Positions 26,430-35,164 of a stretch of 64,000 bases of DNA are shown here, in pieces. The notes under the pieces were generated by a model. That model was not told the origin of the DNA. It ran no database searches and was given only the letters and a program-made list of their open reading frames with translations. The position numbers and the translations under genes were made by a program. Positions within the stretch are counted from its first letter, which is position 1, and every line of letters begins with the position of its first letter. The stretch is from Actinoplanes philippinensis (GTDB lineage Bacteria; Actinomycetota; Actinomycetes; Mycobacteriales; Micromonosporaceae): assembly GCF_900113015.1 (NCBI RefSeq), contig NZ_FONV01000001.1, positions 62,001-126,000 of the forward strand, given 5' to 3'.

Positions 26430-27524
26430 TCACACGCGAAAGCCGATCACCGATGCCATGCCCCGCAGCACCGCCTCCCCCGGCACCAGCCGGACCGCCA
26501 CGTCCCGGGCCACGGCGGCGGGCGGCCAGCCGATCTGCCCGATCGTGTTGAGCCGCGCCGACCGGGTGACGATCGCCTGCGTACGGGGCCGGCGCCGCGC
26601 GTCGTAGCGGGCGAGCGCCGCGGCCAGGTCGTCCCCGGCTCCGGCTCCGGCCAGGCAGTCGGCCAGCACCACGGCGTCCTCGATCGCCTGGCAGCCGCCC
26701 TGGCCGAGGCTGGGGGTCATGGCGTGCGCGGCGTCGCCGAGCAGGACCGTGGAACCGTTGACGAAGGACGGCAGCGGCGGCAGGTCGTAGAGGTCGTGGC
26801 GCAGCACCGCCTCCGGCGCGACGGCGTCCAGCAGCGCCGGGATCGGATCCGGCCAGGCGCCGAAGCGGCGCAGCACCTCGGCGTGTTCGTCGTCGGAGGT
26901 GCCGCCCTCCGGCACGGTCGCGGTGCCGAAACAGTAGACGCCGCCGCCCTGCATCGGCGCGTAGCCGAACCGTTCGCCGCGGCCCCACAGCACCGCGCCC
27001 TCGGCCAGCTCCAGCGGCCGGGTCACCATCCGCCAGGCGGTGTGCCCCGCATAGCGTGGGCGGACACCGGGCCACAGCCGGGCCCGGACGGTGCTGCGCA
27101 GCCCGTCGGCGGCGACCACCAGATCGGCCCGGGGCACGTCGTCGACCTCCTCGCCGGGGCGCAACGCCTCGGCCGGAAGGGCGTCGAGAAGCGCCTCCAG
27201 CAACCGGCTCCGGTGCAGCACGACCACCGGGTGGCCGAAGCGGCGTTCCAGCTCGTCCGAGGTCACCCGGGTGAGCCAGCGGCCGCGGCGATCCTTCGCT
27301 CCCCCGGCGAGCTCCCGGCGGGCCCGGCTCAGCACCTCGCCGAGCAGGCCCAGCCGGTCCAGGGCGTGCAGCGCGTTCGGCCACAGCGAGATGCCGGCGC
27401 CGACCTCGGTGAACGCGGGCGCTCTCTCGTACACGGTGACCCGCCAGCCGATCCGCCGTAGTGCCACCGCGGCTGCCAGCCCGCCGATGCCGCCGCCGAT
27501 GATTGCCGCGTTCCGCTCGCCCAC
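26430..27524 (-). CDS. FAD-dependent monooxygenase (aromatic hydroxylase type)
   Basis: A 364-residue class A flavoprotein monooxygenase. It has an N-terminal Rossmann motif (IIGGGIGGLAAAVALRRIG), the VVAADGLRS version of the DG motif and the second FAD motif GDAAHAMTPSLGQGGCQAIEDA. It resembles salicylate hydroxylase-like and other secondary-metabolite hydroxylases; the substrate is unknown. The GTG start at 27524 is used. The downstream membrane protein gene follows after 10 bases. Divergent from the DCC gene with a 44-base gap. Confidence 0.88.
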   Translation of the reverse strand: MGERNAAIIGGGIGGLAAAVALRRIGWRVTVYERAPAFTEVGAGISLWPNALHALDRLGLLGEVLSRARRELAGGAKDRRGRWLTRVTSDELERRFGHPVVVLHRSRLLEALLDALPAEALRPGEEVDDVPRADLVVAADGLRSTVRARLWPGVRPRYAGHTAWRMVTRPLELAEGAVLWGRGERFGYAPMQGGGVYCFGTATVPEGGTSDDEHAEVLRRFGAWPDPIPALLDAVAPEAVLRHDLYDLPPLPSFVNGSTVLLGDAAHAMTPSLGQGGCQAIEDAVVLADCLAGAGAGDDLAAALARYDARRRPRTQAIVTRSARLNTIGQIGWPPAAVARDVAVRLVPGEAVLRGMASVIGFRV

Positions 27525-27568
27525 GCCTGGACTCTAGTCATCACCATCAAACGGATAAAATTCCCATC

Positions 27569-27964
27569 ATGACCAAGCCGACCTTTGTGTACGACGGAGA
27601 CTGCGCCTTCTGCACGAGTTGCGCTCAGTTCATCGAGCGCCGCATCCCCACCCGGGCCCGGCTGGTCCCGTGGCAGTTCGCCGACCTGGACGCCCTGGGC
27701 CTGACCACCGGCCAGTGCGAACAGGCCGTGCAGTGGGTCGGCGACCGCAGGGCGGCCGGGCCGGACGCGATCGCGCTGCTGCTCAAGGACGCCGGCCGGC
27801 TGTGGCGGGCGGCCGGGACCGCGCTGGGCTCGGCGCCGGTGCGGCTGGTGGCGTGGCCGGTCTACCGCTGGGTGTCCGAGCACCGCCACATGATGCCCGG
27901 CGGCACCGCGGCGTGCTCCCTCCCGCAGGCGCAGCGCGACCGAATGACCGACACGCCGTTATAA
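27569..27964 (+). CDS. DCC/DUF393 thiol-disulfide oxidoreductase-like protein
   Basis: A 131-residue protein opening with the DCC signature DGDCAFC (residues 9-15; CxxC Cys12 and Cys15), which gives the family its name. The PWQFADLDALGL and RAAGPDAIALLL segments are also typical. DCC proteins are thioredoxin-fold-like and often neighbour HTTM proteins, as here. No Shine-Dalgarno sequence is visible; a GATAAAAT element just upstream could be a -10 box giving a very short leader. First gene of a DCC-DUF5819-HTTM trio. Confidence 0.88.
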   Translation: MTKPTFVYDGDCAFCTSCAQFIERRIPTRARLVPWQFADLDALGLTTGQCEQAVQWVGDRRAAGPDAIALLLKDAGRLWRAAGTALGSAPVRLVAWPVYRWVSEHRHMMPGGTAACSLPQAQRDRMTDTPL

Positions 27965-28003
27965 GGGCGAATCACCAATTCGTCCTGGAAGGCGGAGCCC
28001 GGC

Positions 28004-28630
28004 GTGCGGCAACGGTACGGAGAACAAGGCGAGAAGCCGCAACGCGTGCTCAGGGGCGCCGTCGTCGGGCTGTGCGCGGCCGCGGCCCTCACCCACGTGC
28101 TGATGACGTTCCTGCACGTGGCCCCGTCGAACCCGATCTCCGAACGCTACCGGGCGCAGATCAACGCGTGGATCAGCCCGTACTTCGAGCAGAACTGGCT
28201 GCTCTTCGCCCCCAACCCGGAGCCGATCCGGACCCAGATCTTCGGGCGGACCGGGTGGACCGACGCGGCCGGCCGGCGGGAGACCGGCGACTGGGTCGAC
28301 CTCACCGCCGCCGACAACGCCGCGGTCACCCACAACGTCTACCCCAGCCGGACGAACCAGGCCATGCTGCACCGCGCCTGGAACGCCTACGCGGAGGCGC
28401 ACGGCGAGGACGAGGTCTCGGTGGACGAGTACTCGCTGCTGCGCGCCGAGAACCTGCGCAACATCGCCACCCGCAGGCTCGCCGAGCTCAGCCCGCAGCC
28501 CTTCCAGGTGATCCGGCTGAGGGTGGTGGCGACCCCGATCCTGCCGCCGGGCGAGACGACCCCGACCGACGAGAACAAGCCCTATACCAGGCTCCTGCCC
28601 TGGTGGAATGTGACGTCCGATGGCAGTTGA
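28004..28630 (+). CDS. DUF5819-like membrane-anchored protein
   Basis: A 208-residue protein with one membrane helix near residues 17-38 and an extracytoplasmic remainder. The first external segment, PYFEQNWLLFAPNPEP, resembles the conserved W-x-F-x-x-P region of DUF5819 and SdpA-like proteins. The GTG start follows GGCGGAGC. It overlaps the HTTM gene by 11 bases, and such pairs recur in actinobacteria. By position it corresponds to SdpA beside the SdpB-like HTTM protein; no SdpC-type toxin precursor is adjacent. Confidence 0.75.
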   Translation: MRQRYGEQGEKPQRVLRGAVVGLCAAAALTHVLMTFLHVAPSNPISERYRAQINAWISPYFEQNWLLFAPNPEPIRTQIFGRTGWTDAAGRRETGDWVDLTAADNAAVTHNVYPSRTNQAMLHRAWNAYAEAHGEDEVSVDEYSLLRAENLRNIATRRLAELSPQPFQVIRLRVVATPILPPGETTPTDENKPYTRLLPWWNVTSDGS

Positions 28631-29612
28631 CCAGAGCATCCGCCCGGCGCCGGCGCCGGCCACCCCGCCGGTCCGGGCGTCCGCCGGGCGGCTCTTCGAC
28701 GAGGCCTACCGGCGGCTCACCGAGAAACCCCTGTCGTTGTACGCCACCGCGTTCCTGCGTATCGGCAACGGGTTCCTCTTCCTCGTCACGCTGCTCCGCG
28801 AGTTCCCGCACCGGCACCTGATCTGGGGTCCCGAGGCGCCGTGGACGGCCGAGATGGCGCGCCGGATGTTCGACCAGCTCGGTTGGTTCAGCGTGTTCAC
28901 GCTCTCCGACGACCCGGCGTACTTCGAGGTCTGCTACGCCGCGACGATCCTCGTCGGCGTGCTCTTCATGCTCGGCTGGCGGACCCGGGTGACGTCCGTC
29001 CTGTTCGCCGTCGCGGCGATCTCGGTCTACTCCCGCAACGTGCTGATGAGCAACGGCGGCGACAACCTGCTGGTGCTGATCGCCGTCTACCTGATGTTCA
29101 CGGCCTGCGGGCGGCGGTGGTCCCTCGACGCGCGCCGGGCCGCGCGGCACGCCCCAGCCGGGGGCTTCCGCGAGTTCACCGTCACCGTCCTGCACAACTG
29201 CGCGCTCCTCGTGATCATGGCGCAGATGTGCATCCTGTACGGGGCAGCCGGGCTCTTCAAGGTGCAGGGCGAGACGTGGGGCGACGGAACCGCGCTGCAC
29301 TACGTGCTGGAACAGGACCTCTTCCGGCCCTGGCCCGCCGTCTCCGACTTCCTCGACGGGCAGCACGCGCTCCTCATGATCGCCTGCTACCTGACCGTGC
29401 TGGTGCAGGTCGCGTTCCCGTTCAGCGTGTTCAGCAAGCTGAAGTACGTGGTGCTGCCCCTGCTGGTGGCCATGCACCTCGGCATCGCCGTGCTGATGGC
29501 CCTGCCGGTCTTCTCCGCGGTGATGGTGCTCAACGACGCGGTGTTCCTGCCCGACCGGTTCTACCGGTGGGCCGCCCGGACCGTCCGGAGGCGCCCGGCC
29601 CCGTCGGCGTGA
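28620..29612 (+). CDS. HTTM domain membrane protein (SdpB / vitamin K-dependent carboxylase-like)
   Basis: A 330-residue polytopic protein with the horizontally transferred transmembrane (HTTM) domain: about 8 helices, FLRIGNGFLFLVTLL near the start, a FMLGWRTR loop, NGGDNLLVLIAVYLMF and the LYGAAGLFKVQGETWGDGTALHYVL segment. The domain is shared with SdpB of the Bacillus sporulation-delaying toxin system and with gamma-glutamyl carboxylase; its reaction in most bacteria is unknown. Translation is coupled to the upstream DUF5819-like gene. Confidence 0.87.
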   Translation: MAVDQSIRPAPAPATPPVRASAGRLFDEAYRRLTEKPLSLYATAFLRIGNGFLFLVTLLREFPHRHLIWGPEAPWTAEMARRMFDQLGWFSVFTLSDDPAYFEVCYAATILVGVLFMLGWRTRVTSVLFAVAAISVYSRNVLMSNGGDNLLVLIAVYLMFTACGRRWSLDARRAARHAPAGGFREFTVTVLHNCALLVIMAQMCILYGAAGLFKVQGETWGDGTALHYVLEQDLFRPWPAVSDFLDGQHALLMIACYLTVLVQVAFPFSVFSKLKYVVLPLLVAMHLGIAVLMALPVFSAVMVLNDAVFLPDRFYRWAARTVRRRPAPSA

Positions 29613-29633
29613 CGGGGCCGGGCCGCCCCGGCC

Positions 29634-31826
29634 TCAGTTCCGGGTCTTCGGCAGATCGAACTGGTCCGCGCGGCGGCAGTCCTTCTGGTTGCCGATCGCG
29701 CCGCTGCCCAGGCTCTTCAGGGCCGCGCGCGCCCGGGTCCGGCCCAGGTTCCACGCATACCAGGGGTCGGGCTGCTCCAGCTCGTCGGCGATCCAGCTCA
29801 GCGTGCAGCGGCGCACCGGGTCCGGCAGATGGGTCAGCGCCGGGGTGGCGTCGGCCGAGAGCGCCCGCAGATACCAGGCGTCGATCTTGCCGGTCTGCTC
29901 GTAACGGATCGCGTTACGGCTCGCCACATAGCCCTCCGGGTCGAGAACCGCCAGGCCCAGCAGCATCACGACGGCCAGGCCCACGGTGGCCTGCGGGATC
30001 CAGCGGCCCCGCCAGCGGATGCCGGCCGCCGCGATCATCACGAAGACCGTGCCCAGCAGCAGCTCCAGCGACATCACGAAGATCCGCTCGCCGGTGAAGC
30101 TGTAGACCCGCTGGTACGCCCACATCCGCGACAGCGCCGACGCCACGATCACCACGCTCAGCGCGCACACCGGCCCGAGCAGCAGCCGCAGCACGATCCG
30201 CTCCACCGGCAGGTCACGCTTCGCCCAGCGGGCCAGGGCCGCCAGCACCGCCAGCGACAGCAGGGTGACCGCCACCAGCTGCCAGAAGCCGCTCCGGGCG
30301 TACTCGGCGTAGCTCAGGCCGGACGTCTTCAGCACGTGCCGGGCGCCACCGAACAGCACGGTGAACTGGACCCCCACGAACCCGGCGAACAGCAGCACCA
30401 GCGCGGAGACCGCCGGCGCCCACTCGACCAGGCCGAACCGGCCCCGGCCCGGAGTGTCCAGACCCGACGTCACCGGCGGAGCCGACAGCGTGTAGACGCC
30501 GGACACCGCCAGCAGGCCGCCGACGATCGCCAGGAACACCCACTCGAAGGCCGAACCGCCCTCGAAGTCCGGCACCAGGTCGTCGAGCAGCGCCGAGAAC
30601 GCGACGTCCGCCGACGACAACAGACCGCCGAAGACCAGCAGCATCACGATCGTCAGCGCGGCCGAGAAGACCACCCGGCGGGCCATCCCCGGATTACGGC
30701 CGCTCGACTCCAGGTGGTTGCGCACCCACGGCAGGCCGCGCAGCGCCGCGTACGGTGCGGCGAACAGGCTGAACAGGATCGAGCGGACCTGCCTGCCGCC
30801 GACGATCGCCAGGGCCGCGCAGCCCAGGGCGCCCAGCACACTGAAGGTCACCAGCCACCACGCGTTGCGGAACGCCGGCACCAGCAGCAGCGCCAGGGCC
30901 GACGCGGTCCACCCGATCCGGGTCCAGCGGTCCGCGCGGGACAGGTCGCCCGCCCGCCGGACCGCGAACACCACACCGGCGGTCAGCGTGAGGGCCGCCA
31001 GGAACCAGCCGATGCCGACCCGGCCCAGCGGCAGGAACGCGACGAAACCGGCCGCGCCGGCCAGGACGGCGGCGGGGACGGCGCGGCCGCGGGCCGGTTT
31101 CGGGCCGGGCCAGTGTTTGTCGCGGAACTGCTTCCAGCGCGAGGGCGGCAGCGGCTGGTACGGGCCGAACGCCCCGGTGTGCTGCGGCGTCAGCCTCGTG
31201 ACCGGAATCGGCCGGTCAGCGGGCGGCTCTGCCGGCGCGGGCGCGCCGGACGCGGGCGCGCCGGACCCGGGCGTGCTGGGCGCGGGCGTGCTGGGCGCGG
31301 GCGTGCTGGGCGCGGGCGCACCGGACCCGGGCGTGCCGGGCGTTGTCGCCGGAGTGGCGGAATCGTTGGCAGGGCGGGCCGGGCCGGCCGCTCCCGTGTC
31401 GGCGGGCCCAGAACTCACCCCACCCGAGTGATCCGCTTCGCCGCCGGCATTCCCGGCCTTCTTCTCGCCGCCGGCCTCGCCGTCCGAGGTGGAGGGAGAG
31501 GCGGAGGGAGAGGTGGAGGGAGAGGCGGCCGGAGAGGTGGAGGAGGGAGCGGGCTTGACGGCGGGTGACGGCGCGACCGGCGAGGTGCCGGCGGGCGCGC
31601 TCATGGCGACGGCGCCCGCGCCCTCCGGCGACGACGCCACCGGCACCATGGGCACGAACAGCGCGTACCCGCGCGTGCCGGAAGGGATCTGCACCGGGAT
31701 CGCCCAGGCGGGAGCGCCGTCGGCTCCGGGCCACACGATCGACGGGATCGCGTCGGTCGGCGGCATGACCAGGAGTCGGGGCGGTTCGGCTTCCGATGGT
31801 TCTCGTTGTTCTGGCGGCTCGGCCAC
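29634..31826 (-). CDS. DUF4173 polytopic membrane protein with low-complexity N-terminus
   Basis: A 730-residue protein. Residues 1-230 are soluble and rich in Pro, Ala, Ser, Thr and Gly, including an APSTP repeat run; residues 255-640 form about twelve membrane helices. The SRMWAYQRVYSFTGERIFVM segment matches the hallmark M..Y...YG.T..R of DUF4173. The C-terminal 90 residues are soluble and Cys-containing. GTG 31826 has GAGGGGG upstream; an in-frame GTG lies further back. Function unknown. Confidence 0.82.
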   Translation of the reverse strand: MAEPPEQREPSEAEPPRLLVMPPTDAIPSIVWPGADGAPAWAIPVQIPSGTRGYALFVPMVPVASSPEGAGAVAMSAPAGTSPVAPSPAVKPAPSSTSPAASPSTSPSASPSTSDGEAGGEKKAGNAGGEADHSGGVSSGPADTGAAGPARPANDSATPATTPGTPGSGAPAPSTPAPSTPAPSTPGSGAPASGAPAPAEPPADRPIPVTRLTPQHTGAFGPYQPLPPSRWKQFRDKHWPGPKPARGRAVPAAVLAGAAGFVAFLPLGRVGIGWFLAALTLTAGVVFAVRRAGDLSRADRWTRIGWTASALALLLVPAFRNAWWLVTFSVLGALGCAALAIVGGRQVRSILFSLFAAPYAALRGLPWVRNHLESSGRNPGMARRVVFSAALTIVMLLVFGGLLSSADVAFSALLDDLVPDFEGGSAFEWVFLAIVGGLLAVSGVYTLSAPPVTSGLDTPGRGRFGLVEWAPAVSALVLLFAGFVGVQFTVLFGGARHVLKTSGLSYAEYARSGFWQLVAVTLLSLAVLAALARWAKRDLPVERIVLRLLLGPVCALSVVIVASALSRMWAYQRVYSFTGERIFVMSLELLLGTVFVMIAAAGIRWRGRWIPQATVGLAVVMLLGLAVLDPEGYVASRNAIRYEQTGKIDAWYLRALSADATPALTHLPDPVRRCTLSWIADELEQPDPWYAWNLGRTRARAALKSLGSGAIGNQKDCRRADQFDLPKTRN
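31235..31330 (-). repeat. 15-bp coding repeats in the DUF4173 gene
   Basis: GTGCTGGGCGCGGGC is repeated three times in tandem, flanked by related GCGCCGGACCCGGGC units. The repeats encode the APSTP and GAPxS runs of the N-terminal linker and would expand or contract in frame. Confidence 0.75.
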
Positions 31827-31983
31827 GGGACCCCCTCGTTCGATCGGTGGGCACACTGTAGGGCGCTCACGCCAATACGTCTACGTTGGGACGATCCCGT
31901 TTCGCCCTGACGACACAGATTGGCGGGGCAGGCCGCCGAGCGCGTTCACGACGATCGATGCGAGGGGCGTTACGATCCGTCCC

Positions 31984-32286
31984 GTGCAGGTCGATGTGGA
32001 CGAGTTGCGGGCCGCGGCGCGGGCGTTGCGGGACGATACCGCGGAGGGTCTCCGGAGAGCCGCCGACCGGGTCCTGGTGCCGGAGCGGGAGTTCGGCGTG
32101 GACGCGGCGTTCGACAGGCACACGACAGCGGCCCCCTACCGCGCGCTCGCCGCCGCGCTGGAGCAGGAGCTCCGGGTGCTCGAACGGGCCGCCCGCGAGC
32201 TGGCCGACGCGCTGGAGCGGACCGCCCACGACTACGCACGGTCCGACGACCGGGCGGCACGCCGGCTGAGCGGTGACCGGGGGTGA
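31984..32286 (+). CDS. WXG100-like small helical protein
   Basis: A 100-residue all-helical protein (VDVDELRAAARALRDDTAEGLRRA, then ALEQELRVLERAARELADALERTAHDYARSDDRAARRL). Size and helix pattern resemble ESX/type VII secretion-associated proteins, although no WxG is present at the turn. The GTG start is at 31984. It overlaps the next gene by 4 bases (GTGA) and probably partners or helps export it. The 157-base gap upstream holds the divergent promoters. Confidence 0.7.
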   Translation: MQVDVDELRAAARALRDDTAEGLRRAADRVLVPEREFGVDAAFDRHTTAAPYRALAAALEQELRVLERAARELADALERTAHDYARSDDRAARRLSGDRG

Positions 32287-33821
32287 CCGGCGACGATCTG
32301 CGGCGCCTGCGGCACGAGCAGGGCAACATCCGGGAGGCGTACGGCCTGTGGGGCACCGACGACCTGACCGCCGGCTGCCGCGCCGGAGCGGAGGTGGCCG
32401 GCTTCGGCGGTGACCCGGCCACCCTCGACGACATCGCGGCCAACCTCGACGAGGTCCGCCGGATCGCCGGCCGGGCCGCGGACATCGTCGCCGGCCTGCG
32501 GGACCGCGGAGTCGCCGTCGGCTGGGCCGGTGACACCCAGGTGGAGGCGGCGGAGGCGGTCGAGGCGCTGCACTCCGGGGTGCACGGGCTGCTGGACACG
32601 CTCGGCTCGATCCCGGGGCGCGTCCGCGCGTACGCCATGGTGATCGAACGCTGGCGGGCCGCCGACCTGGCCGCCGCCGACGCCCTCCTCGACGTCGCGG
32701 CCAACGCCGCGCGAATGACCATGCTCGGTCACCTTCCGGATCCGTCCACCTACGACGCCGAGCGGATGTCGGCGCTGCACCAGCGGGCCGTGCGAGCCAT
32801 CGACGATCGGGTGGCCGGCCATCGGGCGGTCACCGAGGCGGGCCGTGACCTCGCCTCCCGCCTGCACGATCAGGCCGCTCAGGCGCGCGGGCGGCGGATG
32901 GCCGGGGCGCCGCTGAGCGCGCTCGACGCGGTGGTGCTCACCGAGGCCGGCAGCGACTGGCGGTCGGCGGACCTGGGTGTCCTCACCCCGGCGCAGGCCG
33001 AGCGGGCGGCCGCGGCGCTGACCGGGCTGGGCGACGCGGATCGGCGCGCCATGCTCGTGCTGCTGCGCGCGGCGGCCTCACCGGAGCAGCGGGCGTACCT
33101 GATGAAGGCGCTGGCCGCGGGCTATCCGGTGGGTGAGGTGGCCGCGTTCGACGGCCTGATCGCGGCGCACGGCGACGACGGGCCGTGGCTGGCGGCGCGG
33201 CTCGGGCCGTTCGACCTGGACTCCGGCCCGGCCCCGGCCGCCGGTCCGGGCTGGTCCCAGGGGCAGCTCCCGACGTGCGTGGCCGCGTCGACGGTGGCCG
33301 CGCGTGCCGCCGTCGATCCGATCTACGCGCTGCGGCTGACCACCGGCGGCCGGCCGGACGATCCGGCGCACGACAACCCGGCGGCCTTCCGGGAGCGGTG
33401 GCGGGCCGAGCAGCTGCAGGTGTACGACGACGGGCGCGACCTGCTGCAGAAGGTCCGCGGGAGTGACGGCATGACGTCCCGGCAGTCCACGGCGATCGCG
33501 AACGAGCAGATCGGCGCGCACACCGGGGCGACCTACCGCAACGTGCCGGTGGACAGCCTGGACGGGCGCTCCGATCTGCTGCCGCGGATCGAGGCGGCGG
33601 TCGACGACGGCTATCCGGTGCCGGTCACCACCCGCGACGACGGACCCGGCCACCAGATGATGATCATCGGGCACCAGGGGGACGAGCTGCAGATCTACAA
33701 CCCGTGGGGATACACGTTCTGGGTCCCCGCAGGCGCCTTCACCGAGGGCGACATCAGCCACGGTGACGCCGGGTTGCCGGGGACGCCGGTGTCGGTGCGC
33801 CTGCCGGAGCGGACCGGCTGA
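32283..33821 (+). CDS. T7SS-associated protein with C-terminal cysteine-peptidase domain
   Basis: A 512-residue protein. Residues 1-230 are long helices of the WXG/LXG type seen in type VII secretion substrates, including a GWAGDTQVEAAEAVEALHSG segment. Residues 320-505 look like a papain/C39-fold peptidase: Gln326 and Cys332 (QGQLPTC, the Q-x5-C oxyanion/nucleophile layout), His457 (GPGHQMMIIGH) and Asn473 in NPWG. This is the organisation of secreted polymorphic toxins or peptidases. There is no signal peptide. It overlaps the small gene before it (GTGA) and the one after it (TGATG). Peptidase activity and export are inferences. Confidence 0.75.
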   Translation: MTGDDLRRLRHEQGNIREAYGLWGTDDLTAGCRAGAEVAGFGGDPATLDDIAANLDEVRRIAGRAADIVAGLRDRGVAVGWAGDTQVEAAEAVEALHSGVHGLLDTLGSIPGRVRAYAMVIERWRAADLAAADALLDVAANAARMTMLGHLPDPSTYDAERMSALHQRAVRAIDDRVAGHRAVTEAGRDLASRLHDQAAQARGRRMAGAPLSALDAVVLTEAGSDWRSADLGVLTPAQAERAAAALTGLGDADRRAMLVLLRAAASPEQRAYLMKALAAGYPVGEVAAFDGLIAAHGDDGPWLAARLGPFDLDSGPAPAAGPGWSQGQLPTCVAASTVAARAAVDPIYALRLTTGGRPDDPAHDNPAAFRERWRAEQLQVYDDGRDLLQKVRGSDGMTSRQSTAIANEQIGAHTGATYRNVPVDSLDGRSDLLPRIEAAVDDGYPVPVTTRDDGPGHQMMIIGHQGDELQIYNPWGYTFWVPAGAFTEGDISHGDAGLPGTPVSVRLPERTG

Positions 33822-34192
33822 TGCGGATCCGCACCGACGAGGACGCCGAGCGGGAGGACGTGACGGCGCTGCTGGGCGCGGGCCGGTTCGCCGACGCGCT
33901 GGTGCCGGCCGCGCTGCAGGCCGACCGGCTCGGCACGCACCCGCGCTCGCTGACGTTCCTGGCCGAGATCGTGCGGCGGGGCGGCTGCGCCACGGCAGCG
34001 CGCCTGCCGGAGCCACTACCGGGTCCCGATCAGACTCGCCTGATACGGCCATGGCTGCTCGCCGCCGGGGAGGCGCCGCCGCCCTCCCCGGCCGGCCCGT
34101 CCTTCGCGGCAGCCGATGCCCGGCTCGCCCGGTGGCTGGACGGCGTGGCCGCGCTGATCGACGCGCGGCCGCGACGCCCGACGGCGGGGTGA
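33821..34192 (+). CDS. small protein, possible immunity partner of the cysteine-peptidase protein
   Basis: A 123-residue soluble protein starting within the stop of the peptidase-domain gene (TGATG). An acidic N-terminus (RIRTDEDAEREDVTALLG) leads into a helical repeat-like region (AGRFADALVPAALQADRLG). No family recognised. Its position directly after a putative toxin fits an immunity protein, but this is by position only. It ends 6 bases before the convergent SDR gene. Confidence 0.6.
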   Translation: MRIRTDEDAEREDVTALLGAGRFADALVPAALQADRLGTHPRSLTFLAEIVRRGGCATAARLPEPLPGPDQTRLIRPWLLAAGEAPPPSPAGPSFAAADARLARWLDGVAALIDARPRRPTAG

Positions 34193-34198
34193 GCCGGT

Positions 34199-35080
34199 TC
34201 AGGGCCGGATGTTCTCCAGGTCGGCGAGCAGGCTGGGGTGGCGCGGTGTCCAGCCCAGAGCGGCGCGGGTGTGGGCGCTGGACGACGGCTGGTCGGTGGC
34301 GAAGATCGGGCCGAGGGGACCGAACGCCTCCTCCGGCACCGGGCGGGCCGGAAGGCCGAGCCGGCGCCCGACGACCGTGGCGATGTCGCTGACCCGGTCG
34401 CCTTCGTCAGCCACGGCGTGCCAGACGGTTCCGGCCGGCGCGTTCTCCAGGGCCAGCCGGAACAGCACCGCGGCGTCGAGGGCGTGCACGGCCGGCCACC
34501 GCTGGGCGCCGTCGCCCGGGTAGCCGGCGACACCGCTGTCGCGGGCGATCCGGGTGAGCAGCCCGGCGAAGCCTCCGTCGCCGTCGCGGTGCACGGTGCG
34601 CGGGAGCCGGACGGCGGAGGTCCGCACGCCCTGCGCGGCCAGTTGAAGGGTGGTGGTGACGGTGCGGCCGCGGCCTCCGACCGGGCCGTCGGTGGGCACC
34701 GGATCGGTCTCGACCGAGTGGCGGCCCGGCACCCAGGGCGTGCCGGAGACGATCACGAACGGGCGGCCGGTGCCGATCAGGGTCTCGCCGATCGCGGTGA
34801 TGGCGGCGGTCTCCTCGGCCACCGACCGGGCGACGGCGTCGGCGGTGCTGAAGTCGTTGCCGAAGGCCAGGTGGATCACCCCGTCGGCCTTGCGGGCGCC
34901 GGCCCGGATCACGTCCAGGTCGTCGAGGGCGCCGTGCAGCGGTTCGGCGCCGGCTGCCGCGGCGGCCGCTGCGGAGGCCTCGGAGCGGGTGAGGGCGAGC
35001 ACGGCGTGGCCGTTGCCGAGCAACTCGGCGACGACGGCGGCGCCGACGAGGCCGGTACCTCCGGTGACGAAGACATGCAT
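34199..35080 (-). CDS. NAD(P)-dependent epimerase/dehydratase family (extended SDR) protein
   Basis: A 293-residue protein with the N-terminal TGGTGLVGAAVVAELLGNGH nucleotide-binding motif of extended SDRs. A YxxxK catalytic pair is not obvious (the segment reads VGGRGRTVTTTLQL), as in many NAD(P)-binding atypical SDRs. Substrate unknown. ATG 35080 follows GGGGAGTG. It is divergent from a TetR gene, with a perfect 24-bp inverted repeat in between, so it is very likely controlled by that TetR. Confidence 0.85.
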   Translation of the reverse strand: MHVFVTGGTGLVGAAVVAELLGNGHAVLALTRSEASAAAAAAAGAEPLHGALDDLDVIRAGARKADGVIHLAFGNDFSTADAVARSVAEETAAITAIGETLIGTGRPFVIVSGTPWVPGRHSVETDPVPTDGPVGGRGRTVTTTLQLAAQGVRTSAVRLPRTVHRDGDGGFAGLLTRIARDSGVAGYPGDGAQRWPAVHALDAAVLFRLALENAPAGTVWHAVADEGDRVSDIATVVGRRLGLPARPVPEEAFGPLGPIFATDQPSSSAHTRAALGWTPRHPSLLADLENIRP

Positions 35081-35095
35081 GGGACACTCCCCAAG

Positions 35096-35152
35096 GTGAT
35101 GGGACTCTTGTCCCGTCACCGTACCAGAGTGACGGGACAAGAGTCCCATCAC
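35096..35152. promoter_or_regulatory. perfect 24-bp inverted repeat, TetR operator
   Basis: Positions 35096-35119 and 35129-35152 are exact reverse complements around a 9-base spacer. Each arm contains its own short palindrome, GGGAC-N4-GTCCC (35101-35114 and 35134-35147). Two repressor dimers could bind, one per promoter. Confidence 0.8.
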
Positions 35153-35164
35153 TATGATGGGCAC

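Noticed and set aside
26430..27524. Second pobA
   Set aside because: The motifs fit a general class A flavin monooxygenase, but the segments that identify PobA are absent.
31225..31330. Possible CRISPR array in the GC-rich repeats
   Set aside because: The units are 15 bp, contiguous and in frame within a coding linker, with no spacers.
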